Source of the DNA: Chryseobacterium angstadtii
GTDB taxonomy: Bacteria; Bacteroidota; Bacteroidia; Flavobacteriales; Weeksellaceae
Assembly: GCF_001045465.1 (NCBI RefSeq)
Contig: NZ_LFND01000009.1
Span: 48,837-112,836, forward strand
Reading direction: 5' to 3'
Length of the DNA stretch: 64,000 bases
Shown here in pieces: positions 8,210 through 15,802 of this stretch. Position 1 is the stretch's first letter. Every line of letters starts with the position of its first letter. Under the pieces are notes generated by a model that was given only the letters and a program-made list of their open reading frames with translations, searched no databases and was not told the origin of the DNA. The translations under genes and the position numbers were made by a program.

Positions 8210-9265
8210 TTAGTCAATTTTTTTCACAACTGCCTTTTCTGCTTCTTTACGGCTACCGTCAAATCCGTCTACACCGCTTACTGTCGTATATTTAAGTACA
8301 AATTTCTTACCTGGATTCAGTCTGTTGTAAACACTCTGACACATCAAAGTAGCTTCGTGGAAACCGCAAAGGATCAACTTCAGTTTACCCGGATAGGTAT
8401 TGATATCTCCAATTGCGTAGATTCCATCAATGTTGGTTTGATAATCAAGTGCATTGTTTACAACGATTGCATTTTTCTCGATATTCAGTCCCCAGTTTCC
8501 GATTTCACCCAATTTTGGAGTCAGTCCGAATAAAGGAATGAAATAATCCGTTTCAATATCGTAGGCATCCTGCCCTTCAATTTCTACGGTGATTGCTTCC
8601 ACTTTTCCGTCACCTTTGATTCCGGTAACCTCAGCAGGAGTAATCAATTTAATTTTTCCTTCGTTTTTAAGATCCTGAACTTTTTCTACGGAATCCAAAG
8701 CGCCTCTGAATTCATTTCTTCTGTGAATCAAAGTCACTTCACTGGCTACATTAGAAAGGAAAACACTCCAGTCCAGGGCAGAATCTCCTCCTCCTGCAAT
8801 CACTACTCTTTTGTTTCTGAAATGCTCAGGTTCTTTAACGAAATATTCAAGACCTTTCTCTTCATAATCTGCTACATTCTCGAAAGTAGGTTTTCTAGGT
8901 TCGAAAGTTCCCAGACCTCCTGCAATAGCAATCGCTTTACATCTGTGTACCGTTCCTTTGTTGGTGATCACTTCAAACCACTCATCATCTACCTTTGTAT
9001 AAGAAACTGCAGTTTCTCCCAAAGTGAATCCCGGCTGGAACTGCTTGATCTGCTCCATCAAATTATCTACTAATTCTCCTGCATTCACAGAAGGATATCC
9101 CGGAATATCGAAAATAGGTTTTTTAGGATAAAGCTCAGCTAGCTGACCTCCCGGCTGTGGAAGTGCATCAATAATATGACACTTCATTTTTAATAAACCT
9201 GCTTCAAAAACAGCGAAAAGCCCGGTAGGTCCGGCACCTATGATCAATATATCAGTGGTTATCAT
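8210..9265 (-). CDS. Ferredoxin--NADP reductase (thioredoxin-reductase-like, YumC type)
   Basis: A 351-residue FAD enzyme that passes electrons between NAD(P)H and ferredoxin. Seen: FAD-binding GAGPTGLFAVFEAG at residues 10-23, PGGQL at about 40, the NADP-binding GGGDSALDW near 158, and the second FAD motif IYAIGDINTYPG near 285. It lacks the CxxC redox pair of true thioredoxin reductases, which supports the ferredoxin reductase call. It is the promoter-proximal gene of a two-gene operon with the 2Fe-2S ferredoxin, a common Bacteroidetes arrangement. Length fits the family (about 330-350 residues). Confidence 0.9.
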   Translation of the reverse strand: MITTDILIIGAGPTGLFAVFEAGLLKMKCHIIDALPQPGGQLAELYPKKPIFDIPGYPSVNAGELVDNLMEQIKQFQPGFTLGETAVSYTKVDDEWFEVITNKGTVHRCKAIAIAGGLGTFEPRKPTFENVADYEEKGLEYFVKEPEHFRNKRVVIAGGGDSALDWSVFLSNVASEVTLIHRRNEFRGALDSVEKVQDLKNEGKIKLITPAEVTGIKGDGKVEAITVEIEGQDAYDIETDYFIPLFGLTPKLGEIGNWGLNIEKNAIVVNNALDYQTNIDGIYAIGDINTYPGKLKLILCGFHEATLMCQSVYNRLNPGKKFVLKYTTVSGVDGFDGSRKEAEKAVVKKID

Positions 9266-9423
9266 AATAATAAGATAATTTAATTATACATATAACTGCA
9301 AATTTACTAATTTTAATGCGAAGCATATTTAATTGATTCTAAATAAAAACCTGAGATTTATCAAATCCCGGTTAATACAATAAGAATCTTAAATTTGGCA
9401 GTGTTTTTGTTAAATTTCATATC

Positions 9424-10194
9424 ATGAAGAAAATTTTAAGTTTTTTTGCAGTTTGTATGTTCCTGCTGAGTTATGCTCAGATCGACAATGTTGCTGATGG
9501 AGAGTCTATTACCTTTAGAATTCACTATGGAATTCTGAATGCCGGAACCGCCAATCTTACTGCAAAAAAAACAACCTATATGGGGGCTCCTCACCTCTAT
9601 GTAAAAGGCACCGGACAGACTACCGGAGCCGTAAAAGCTTTTTTTAAAGTGGAAGATCTCTATGAAAGTTTCATCAACACAGAAACCGGATTGCCAAGTT
9701 TCTACGTAAGAAATGTACGGGAAGGAAGCTACCGCCAGCATTTTGAGACAGTTTTCAACCACAATGATCATACGCTCATCCTGACAGACAAAAAAACACC
9801 TGCCAACGGCTCTAAAGTACTGAAATCCGTAAAAGGGGTTCAGGATATGCTTTCCTGCTTTTATTATCTGAGAAGCAAAAGCACCAACGAACTGAAAGTA
9901 GGAACCGTAATCAATATGAATGTATGGATTGATGATGAAATGTTTCCGTTTCAGCTGAAAGTAACGGGCACGGAAGATCTGAAAACAAAATTTGGTACCA
10001 TTAACTGCCTGAAAATTATTCCATCCGTTAAAAGCGGAAGAGTTTTCAAAGAAAAAGAAGGGGTAACCATGTGGGTAACGAACGATGCCAACCACATTCC
10101 TATGCTTTTGAAAGCTGAATTGGCCGTAGGTTCTCTGAAAGCCAGTATTGATGATCTTAAAAATGTAAAATATCCTTTAAAATACATCAAGTAA
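9424..10194 (+). CDS. DUF3108 domain-containing secreted protein
   Basis: A 256-residue exported protein. The signal peptide (MKKILSFFAVCMFLLSYAQ) is followed by a DUF3108 domain over nearly the whole mature part: GESITFRIHYGILNAGTA, an FFKVEDLYES strand and the closing MWVTNDANHIPMLL. The family is periplasmic and beta-rich, without an assigned reaction. The gene stands alone, divergent from the ferredoxin reductase operon and followed by a weak hairpin. Confidence 0.88.
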   Translation: MKKILSFFAVCMFLLSYAQIDNVADGESITFRIHYGILNAGTANLTAKKTTYMGAPHLYVKGTGQTTGAVKAFFKVEDLYESFINTETGLPSFYVRNVREGSYRQHFETVFNHNDHTLILTDKKTPANGSKVLKSVKGVQDMLSCFYYLRSKSTNELKVGTVINMNVWIDDEMFPFQLKVTGTEDLKTKFGTINCLKIIPSVKSGRVFKEKEGVTMWVTNDANHIPMLLKAELAVGSLKASIDDLKNVKYPLKYIK

Positions 10195-10228
10195 AAGAAA
10201 AATAATCAGTTTTTTACTATAATAAATG

Positions 10229-10257
10229 ACCGGCGAAGAAATTTTGCCGGTATTTTT
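10229..10257 (+). terminator. Weak terminator after the DUF3108 gene
   Basis: A 6-bp GC-rich stem (ACCGGC with GCCGGT), an 11-base loop and an ATTTTTAT tail. Confidence 0.5.
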
Positions 10258-10473
10258 ATGTTCAGGATGTAATATATATCAATTTCTGGTTGTCTTATTA
10301 ATAACAGCAGACATAAGGAATTATAAAACGCTTCAGCTCCGCCCAGCGTGACAGAGTTTCAGAAAACTATGTTAAGATTTCTCTGCTCATAAATAAGACA
10401 ATACACGTTGTAAATTTTCAATACAATCCGTTTTTAATTACGTTTTGTTTCTTAGGTCAGTAATTAAAAACAA
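10258..10473. other. Intergenic stretch without a gene
   Basis: No ORF. Around 10330-10360 the minus strand reads TGTCACGCTGGGCGGAGCTG, close to the widespread Bacteroidetes intergenic word TGTCA-GCTGAGCGGAGTCGAAG; I take it as a decayed copy. The rest is AT-rich and featureless. Confidence 0.4.
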
Positions 10474-10496
10474 AACCTCCGGAAATTCCGGAGGTT
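10474..10496 (-). terminator. Bidirectional hairpin, terminator of pheS
   Basis: AACCTCCGG paired with CCGGAGGTT, a three-base loop, and T-rich sequence on both sides. On the minus strand it lies just after the pheS stop codon. Confidence 0.8.
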
Positions 10497-10502
10497 TATT
10501 TT

Positions 10503-11513
10503 TTATAGTGATTTAAACTGTTCTAAAGTTCTGATATCATTTTCGAAGAACATTCTGATATCGCTCATCTGGTAAAGAAGCATGGTGATTCTCTCAATCC
10601 CCATTCCGAAAGCATATCCTGAATATTTCTCAGCATCAATATTTACATTTTTCAAAACAGCAGGATCTACCATTCCGCATCCCATGATTTCCAGCCATCC
10701 TGTTCCTTTGGTAATTCTGTAATCGGTTTCAGAGTTTAATCCCCAGTATACATCAATTTCAGCACTTGGCTCTGTAAACGGGAAATAAGAAGGTCTCATT
10801 CTGATCTTAGACTTTCCAAAAAGTTCCGTTGTAAAGAACTGAATCGTCTGTTTAAGATCTGCAAAACTTACATTTTCATCGATATACAATCCTTCAATCT
10901 GATGGAATATACAGTGCGAACGTGAAGAAATAGCCTCGTTTCTGAATACTCTTCCCGGAGAAAGGATTCTGATTGGCGGCTGGTTTTCTTCCATATAACG
11001 GATCTGTACGGAAGAAGTGTGCGTTCTTAAAAGGATATCCGGGTTTTGTTCAATGAAGAAAGTATCCTGCATATCTCTTGCCGGATGGTATTCAGGAAGA
11101 TTAAGCGCTGTAAAGTTGTGCCAGTCGTCCTCTATTTCAGGACCGTCTGCCACTGCGAAACCTATTGATTTAAAAATTTCAATGATTCTGTTTTTCACCA
11201 GATTGATTGGATGTCTTGATCCAAGATCCAATGGAAAAGCAGGTCTTGTAAGATCTTCTTTTTCTGTAATAACAGCAGATTGGGAAGCATCCTTCAGATC
11301 TTCCAGTTTCCCTGCAACAGCCTGTTTCAAAGAATTGATCTTCTGTCCGAATTCTTTTTTCTGATCGTTTGGTACTTCTTTAAATTTTTCAAAAAAATCA
11401 TTCAGAACCCCTTTTTTACCATTATACTTAATTCGGAAGTTTTCAATTTCTTCTTTAGACGTAGCACTGAAGCTGTTTACCTCGGTAAGTAGTTCTTCTA
11501 TCTTTTCTATCAT
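10503..11513 (-). CDS. pheS: Phenylalanine--tRNA ligase alpha subunit
   Basis: A 336-residue class II aminoacyl-tRNA synthetase subunit that charges tRNA-Phe in the cytoplasm as part of an alpha2-beta2 enzyme. Seen: N-terminal coiled-coil tRNA-binding region (residues 1-85), class II motif 2 (about VFRNEAISSRSHCIFHQIEG), FFPF-like phenylalanine pocket segment (MRPSYFPFTEPSAEIDV), and motif 3 GMGIERITML near the end. Length matches the family. pheT is not in the neighbourhood, as is usual in Bacteroidetes. The gene ends at a strong hairpin. Confidence 0.97.
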   Translation of the reverse strand: MIEKIEELLTEVNSFSATSKEEIENFRIKYNGKKGVLNDFFEKFKEVPNDQKKEFGQKINSLKQAVAGKLEDLKDASQSAVITEKEDLTRPAFPLDLGSRHPINLVKNRIIEIFKSIGFAVADGPEIEDDWHNFTALNLPEYHPARDMQDTFFIEQNPDILLRTHTSSVQIRYMEENQPPIRILSPGRVFRNEAISSRSHCIFHQIEGLYIDENVSFADLKQTIQFFTTELFGKSKIRMRPSYFPFTEPSAEIDVYWGLNSETDYRITKGTGWLEIMGCGMVDPAVLKNVNIDAEKYSGYAFGMGIERITMLLYQMSDIRMFFENDIRTLEQFKSL

Positions 11514-11576
11514 TGTTTTACCCTTTCAAAATGTTTTGCAAAAATACGATTTTTAAGTTTAATAATGAATCTGTAA

Positions 11577-11607
11577 TAAAAAAATCTGCCCCTTTATGGG
11601 AGGCAGA
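11577..11607 (-). terminator. Terminator of the YceI lipoprotein gene
   Basis: TCTGCC (11585-11590) pairs with GGCAGA (11602-11607). On the minus strand seven to eight T residues follow. Confidence 0.75.
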
Positions 11608-11639
11608 CTTCAATCACTTATTTCACTTAAATAAAAAAA

Positions 11640-12299
11640 TTATTTCTTTTCCAGAGCTTTAACGTTGATCTGAAGAGTTACCTCATCCTTGATCACTCCG
11701 TTTTCAGCAGGAGCCTGGAACTTTACGCCAAACTCTTCTCTTTTAATATCCTTAGGCTCAGTAGCTACACTTACTTCTCCATCTTTTACAGAAACATTGG
11801 CTTTAAACTGAACAGGTTTTGAAATGCCTTTGATCGTTAAATTACCATCAAGAAGCGTGTTGTAATCTCCTTCCGTAGCCGGAGTAACTTTTGTCACTTC
11901 AAAAGAGGCCGTAGGGAATTTTTCCACTTCAAAAAAATCGCCGCTTTTAAGATGACCATTGAGTTTACCTAACTGCTCTGCATCATCTTTCAGGTCTACT
12001 GAGGTAAGAGAATTCATATCAGCAACAAATTTTCCGCTTTCCAATTTTCCGTCTTTTACCGTAACATCACCACTTTCAAATTTAATGGTTCCGAAATGGC
12101 TGGTACTTTCAGATTTGAATATTTTATATCCTTTCCACTCCACTTTACTGTTCAATGTATCCAATGTATACTGATTCCCCTCTTTTGTAGTTGTTACTTC
12201 ATTGCTTTCGTTGGTTACAGGTTTATCTTTTTTACAAGAAACCATTACAGCAGCAATAAATAAAGCAGGAATAGTTAATGAAAACAGTTTTTTTCTCAT
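11640..12299 (-). CDS. YceI-family lipoprotein
   Basis: A 219-residue lipoprotein. The signal peptide ends in the lipobox MVSC (Cys22), then a charged linker leads into a YceI domain (about residues 45-217): YTLDTLNSKVEWKGYKIF, SHFGTIKFESGDV, FPTASFEVTKV and GISKPVQFKANV. YceI proteins form a lipocalin-like barrel that binds isoprenoid-type ligands; the ligand here is unknown. It is divergent from the ABC ATPase gene with only 75 bp between the start codons, so the two share a short promoter region. Confidence 0.92.
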   Translation of the reverse strand: MRKKLFSLTIPALFIAAVMVSCKKDKPVTNESNEVTTTKEGNQYTLDTLNSKVEWKGYKIFKSESTSHFGTIKFESGDVTVKDGKLESGKFVADMNSLTSVDLKDDAEQLGKLNGHLKSGDFFEVEKFPTASFEVTKVTPATEGDYNTLLDGNLTIKGISKPVQFKANVSVKDGEVSVATEPKDIKREEFGVKFQAPAENGVIKDEVTLQINVKALEKK

Positions 12300-12362
12300 T
12301 TTTGATATATTTTTATTACTTCCGCTAATATAATAAAAAAAATTATTTTTTCATAAAAACCT

Positions 12363-12370
12363 TACATTTG
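12363..12370 (+). promoter_or_regulatory. Candidate -7 element directly before the ABC ATPase start
   Basis: TACATTTG matches TAnnTTTG but ends only 4 bp before the ATG at 12375. If used, the transcript would begin at or inside the start codon and be leaderless. No clear -33 box is seen. Confidence 0.35.
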
Positions 12371-12374
12371 TATT

Positions 12375-13310
12375 ATGCTTTTAGAAATAAACAATTTATA
12401 TTTTTCCCACACTCAAGATAAACCTCTGTTTCAGAACCTCAATCTGGCGTTTGAAGAGGGTAAAATCATCGCTCTTGCAGGAGAAAGCGGCTGTGGAAAG
12501 TCTACACTTCTCAACCTGATTTATGGACTTCTTGACTGGGAAAAAGGGGAAATTATTTTCAACGGAACGCACCTTTTGGGACCCAAAGGAAATCTTGTTC
12601 CCGGAGAAGCAGAGATGAAGCTGGTCGCTCAGAACTTTGATCTGATGCCTTATGCCACGGTTGCTGAAAATGTAGGAAAATTTATTTCTAATATCAATTT
12701 AGCACAGAAAAAAGAAACAGTTACGGAACTTCTGGAAGTAGTAGGACTTCAGGAATTCGCCCATATTCTGCCTAAATATTTAAGTGGTGGCCAGCAGCAG
12801 AGAGTAGCTATTGCCAGAGCACTTTCCGTACTTCCCAAACTGCTTATTCTGGATGAACCTTTCAGTAATCTGGATTTTCCCCGGAAAATTGAACTTCGTG
12901 AGCGGCTGTTCAGATATGTGAAGCAACATCAGATTTCCCTCATTATTTCAACGCATGAACTACAGGAAATTATGCCGTGGCTGGACCAGATTGTGGTTTT
13001 AAAAGATGGAAGACTGATACAGAACGACAGCCCGGAAGAAACCTACAGAAATCCTTATAATTCCTATGTGGCCAAACTTTTTGGTGAAGTGAATATTTTC
13101 AGTGAGGAAGAAAAAGCAGAGTTCCAGCTTGCAAAATTTTCATATTATCCTAAAGAAATAAAAATTACCGAAACCGGCCATGAAGTCCATCTTCTGGAAA
13201 GCCGGTTTGCCGGAAACCACTTTTGGAATAAAGTGAAATTTCATCATAAGGAAATCGTCATCTATACCGATGAGAAGATAGAGGGCAACATTAAGATATC
13301 ATTTCTGTAA
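12375..13310 (+). CDS. ABC transporter ATP-binding protein
   Basis: A 311-residue ATPase subunit that would power a membrane permease. Seen: Walker A GESGCGKST (about residues 37-45), Q-loop in KLVAQNFDLMP, signature LSGGQQQR (about 136), Walker B LLILDEPFSNLD (about 156), and H-loop STHEL. The last 80 residues form an extra C-terminal domain, possibly TOBE-like, as in importer ATPases. No permease or binding protein is adjacent, so the substrate is unknown. Most similar in layout to spermidine/iron/sulfate-type importer ATPases, but the orphan context prevents a closer call. Confidence 0.9.
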   Translation: MLLEINNLYFSHTQDKPLFQNLNLAFEEGKIIALAGESGCGKSTLLNLIYGLLDWEKGEIIFNGTHLLGPKGNLVPGEAEMKLVAQNFDLMPYATVAENVGKFISNINLAQKKETVTELLEVVGLQEFAHILPKYLSGGQQQRVAIARALSVLPKLLILDEPFSNLDFPRKIELRERLFRYVKQHQISLIISTHELQEIMPWLDQIVVLKDGRLIQNDSPEETYRNPYNSYVAKLFGEVNIFSEEEKAEFQLAKFSYYPKEIKITETGHEVHLLESRFAGNHFWNKVKFHHKEIVIYTDEKIEGNIKISFL

Positions 13311-13319
13311 AGGCTAAAG

Positions 13320-13384
13320 GGCAAAGAAAGCTGAGAAGGCTTATAAGCAAATTGGCTTTCTAGGCTCTCTCAGCTTTCTTTGCC
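13320..13384. repeat. Long hairpin after the ABC ATPase gene
   Basis: Perfect 17-bp arms (13320-13336 and 13368-13384) separated by 31 bases. It is 10 bp after the stop codon but has no T run, so it may protect the 3' end or be a dispersed repeat rather than a classical terminator. Confidence 0.55.
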
Positions 13385-13537
13385 ATCTTCACTCAAACAT
13401 TTTGGCCATTTGACCCTTTCGCAATTTCACCATCCAACCCCATAACTCCTACATTCCCTTATACTTATTGTTAATTTGTGGATAAAAAAATACAAATCTA
13501 AGAAGCTGTATAAAACTTTTTCTTACATTTGTACTTC

Positions 13538-13650
13538 CACAAAATAAGGAAATTTTTGGTTAATTCTCTTTCTGCCTTGAGACGGACATTAGCATCTCCC
13601 TGCAATTAAGTCTTTCGAAAGATTACACTGTCCAATCTTTTCCTTTTTTT
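13538..13650 (+). ncRNA. Candidate structured small RNA
   Basis: A gene-free stretch bounded by a -7 promoter match TACATTTG (13524-13531) and a terminator (stem AAAGATT/AATCTTT at 13618-13640 plus TCCTTTTTTT). Inside are several complementary pairs: AAGGAAA near 13547 with TTTCCTT at the end, GGACA (about 13584) with TGTCC (13629-13633), TTAATT with AATTAA, and a TCTTTCGAAAGA stem. This looks like a folded RNA of roughly 110 bases. It might belong to a known flavobacterial motif such as Flavo-1, but I cannot confirm that here. Confidence 0.45.
13618..13650 (+). terminator. Terminator of the candidate small RNA
   Basis: A 7-bp stem AAAGATT/AATCTTT with a nine-base loop, followed by TCC and seven T residues. 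It faces the convergent yjdM stop codon. Confidence 0.6.
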
Positions 13651-13677
13651 ATTTTCTGCAGCCGGTCATATACTTTT

Positions 13678-14022
13678 TTAGGCCTTCTTTACAAATTCTG
13701 ATTTCAAAGCCATAGAACCGAAACCGTCAATTTTACAGTCGATATTATGATCACTGTCCGGTCTTAAACGGATATTTTTTACTTTCGTTCCTGCTTTTAC
13801 AGGTTTTGGAGCTCCTTTCACAGGAAGATCTTTAATGACCACTACAGAATCTCCATCCTGAAGCTCATTTCCGTTGGAATCCAGTATTTTTCCTTCATTA
13901 GCTGTTTCAGCAGCTGTTTCTTCGGGGCTCCATTCATAAAAACATTGAGAACAGACCATCATATTATCACTCGGATAGGTAAATTCGGAGCTGCATTTCG
14001 GACAAAGTACAGTATCACTCAT
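13678..14022 (-). CDS. yjdM: YjdM/PhnA-family zinc-ribbon protein
   Basis: A 114-residue protein with an N-terminal zinc ribbon (Cys7, Cys10, Cys24, Cys27) and the C-terminal PhnA/YjdM domain (residues 45-114: LDSNGNELQDGDSVVVIKDLPVKG and IDCKIDGFGSMALKSEFVKK). Length matches E. coli YjdM (about 111 residues). The old name, alkylphosphonate utilisation protein, came from linkage to phn genes; no phn gene is near here and the real role is unclear. It stands alone and is convergent with the candidate small RNA. Confidence 0.92.
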   Translation of the reverse strand: MSDTVLCPKCSSEFTYPSDNMMVCSQCFYEWSPEETAAETANEGKILDSNGNELQDGDSVVVIKDLPVKGAPKPVKAGTKVKNIRLRPDSDHNIDCKIDGFGSMALKSEFVKKA

Positions 14023-14110
14023 ATTTTTGATTTTTGCAAAGGTAGGATTTTTGGGATAAACGGAGGTTTTGAGTGCATGTGTTATGACTCTCTGGTGGCT
14101 GTGGCTCTCT

Positions 14111-14135
14111 GGTGGCTGAGGTTCTCGAAGCCACC
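14111..14135 (-). repeat. 25-bp palindromic intergenic repeat, copy 1
   Basis: Arms GGTGGCT and AGCCACC enclose GAGGTTCTCGA. It is the exact reverse complement of copy 2, located 51 bp away. Further partial GGTGGCT words lie just upstream (14094-14108). Confidence 0.7.
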
Positions 14136-14186
14136 AGAGGTCTGTACTTCATTGAATGTTTTCGAATTTACAGTTTTAAACTGGGT

Positions 14187-14211
14187 GGTGGCTTCGAGAA
14201 CCTCAGCCACC
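14187..14211 (+). repeat. 25-bp palindromic intergenic repeat, copy 2
   Basis: GGTGGCTTCGAG, the two bases AA, then CCTCAGCCACC. With copy 1 it forms a 25-bp perfect inverted pair in the gap between yjdM and the RNA methyltransferase gene. The remainder of this gap (to 14383) has no gene; 14281-14340 is C-rich and resembles the G-rich element family on the other strand. Confidence 0.7.
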
Positions 14212-14383
14212 AGATGCTTGCCCTTTATTTAATATTCCCATATTCACAGCCTGCGATCCTCAAAACCAATAATTCACATAAAAACTTATAACTCACCCAA
14301 TCCCGAACCCCGAAACTCAAAACCCTCCCCCAACTCTCAACTATAATTCGTACTTTTGCAGATTCAAACAGCGAAGCAAATTT

Positions 14384-15589
14384 ATGGAACTTATTCACAG
14401 AAACTTAGCGATCGGAATTCACGATGCTTTACAGGAAACATTTTTCGAGAAAAATAAATACGCCGATAAGGTTATCGAAAGACTTTTAAAAGCCCACAGA
14501 AAATGGGGCAGCCAGGACAGAGCCGTTGTTTCTGAGATTTTCTATAATATTATCCGCTGGAGAAAACGTCTTGAATATTATATGGGAGAAGGCGTAAAAC
14601 CCAATAATATCTATAAACTGATCATCGCCTATTTGCTTTGGAGCAAAACCAATTATAAAAAGTTTGAGGAATTCGACGGAATTAAAATCGCAGACATCCT
14701 TACCAAACTTAAAAAGAACACCGTTCCTACAAAAGCGATCGAGCATTCTCTTCCTGAATGGCTGGCTGAAACTTTAGAAAAAGAATTAGGTCCAGGCTGG
14801 GAAAAGGAAATGCATGCTTTAAATGAGCAGGCTCCTACGGTATTAAGAGCAAACAGTCTGAAAACAACTCCTAAAGAATTGATCTCTGATCTTTCCGACG
14901 AAGGTGTAGTTGCATATACGGTAAGAAACTATCCAGACGCTGTACAGCTTGAAGAAAAGAAGAATGTGTTTCTTACCACTGCTTTTAAAGAAGGTTTATT
15001 TGAGGTTCAGGATGCTTCTTCCCAAAAAATCGGGTATTTCCTTGATGTAAAAGAAGGACAAAGAGTGGTGGATGCATGTGCCGGAGCAGGCGGAAAAACG
15101 CTTCACCTGGCGGCATTGATGGGAAATAAAGGACAAATCGTAGCATTAGATATTTTCGAATGGAAACTGGCTGAATTGAAGCGTCGTGCAAAAAGAGCAG
15201 GTGCCCACAATATTGAAACACGTATGATTTCTGACAATAAAGTAATCAAACGTCTTCATGATAAAGTAGACCGACTTCTGATTGATGCTCCTTGTTCAGG
15301 TCTTGGTGTTTTAAAAAGAAACCCGGACAGTAAATGGAAGATTGACCAGGATTTTATCGACAGAATCAAAAAAGAGCAGCAGCAGATCCTTCAGGACTAT
15401 TCCAAAATGCTTAAAGTAGGAGGAAAAATGGTCTATGCAACATGTTCTATCTTACCCTCTGAAAACAATTTACAGGTAGAAGAATTTTTGAAAAACAATT
15501 CAGGTTATAAATTAATTAAGGATGACAAAGTAATGCCAAGTCAGGGTTACGATGGATTCTACATGGCTCTGATTGAAAGAGTTTCTTAA
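14384..15589 (+). CDS. RsmB/NOP-family RNA (cytosine-5) methyltransferase
   Basis: A 401-residue SAM-dependent methyltransferase that puts a 5-methyl group on a cytosine in rRNA or tRNA. Seen: an N-terminal NusB-like helical region, then the Rossmann domain with SAM motif VVDACAGAGGKT (about residue 226), acidic motif VALDIFEWKL, and the two catalytic cysteines in DAPCSGLGVLKRNPD (about 302) and YATCSILPSEN (about 352). Both cysteines of the Sun/NOP mechanism are present, so it should be active. It stands alone. The precise target base cannot be told from the sequence. Confidence 0.92.
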   Translation: MELIHRNLAIGIHDALQETFFEKNKYADKVIERLLKAHRKWGSQDRAVVSEIFYNIIRWRKRLEYYMGEGVKPNNIYKLIIAYLLWSKTNYKKFEEFDGIKIADILTKLKKNTVPTKAIEHSLPEWLAETLEKELGPGWEKEMHALNEQAPTVLRANSLKTTPKELISDLSDEGVVAYTVRNYPDAVQLEEKKNVFLTTAFKEGLFEVQDASSQKIGYFLDVKEGQRVVDACAGAGGKTLHLAALMGNKGQIVALDIFEWKLAELKRRAKRAGAHNIETRMISDNKVIKRLHDKVDRLLIDAPCSGLGVLKRNPDSKWKIDQDFIDRIKKEQQQILQDYSKMLKVGGKMVYATCSILPSENNLQVEEFLKNNSGYKLIKDDKVMPSQGYDGFYMALIERVS

Positions 15590-15802
15590 TTTAAGATCAC
15601 AATAAAATATCAAAACTACTCTGTTTTCAGGGTAGTTTTTTTATTGAAAAATTTAAATCACATCTATATTTTGAAAACATATTATTAATTATTTGTAACA
15701 AATAACAATCTAATCCCTACTTATTAAAGGACAAACCGTTTAAATCTTTACAGAATATTGCATCACAGATATTACCATTATCTTTGTCAAAAACCTGTAC
15801 CT

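Noticed and set aside
9436..10095. 219-residue ORF on the minus strand
   Set aside because: It is the antisense shadow of the DUF3108 gene, which has a signal peptide and a family match.
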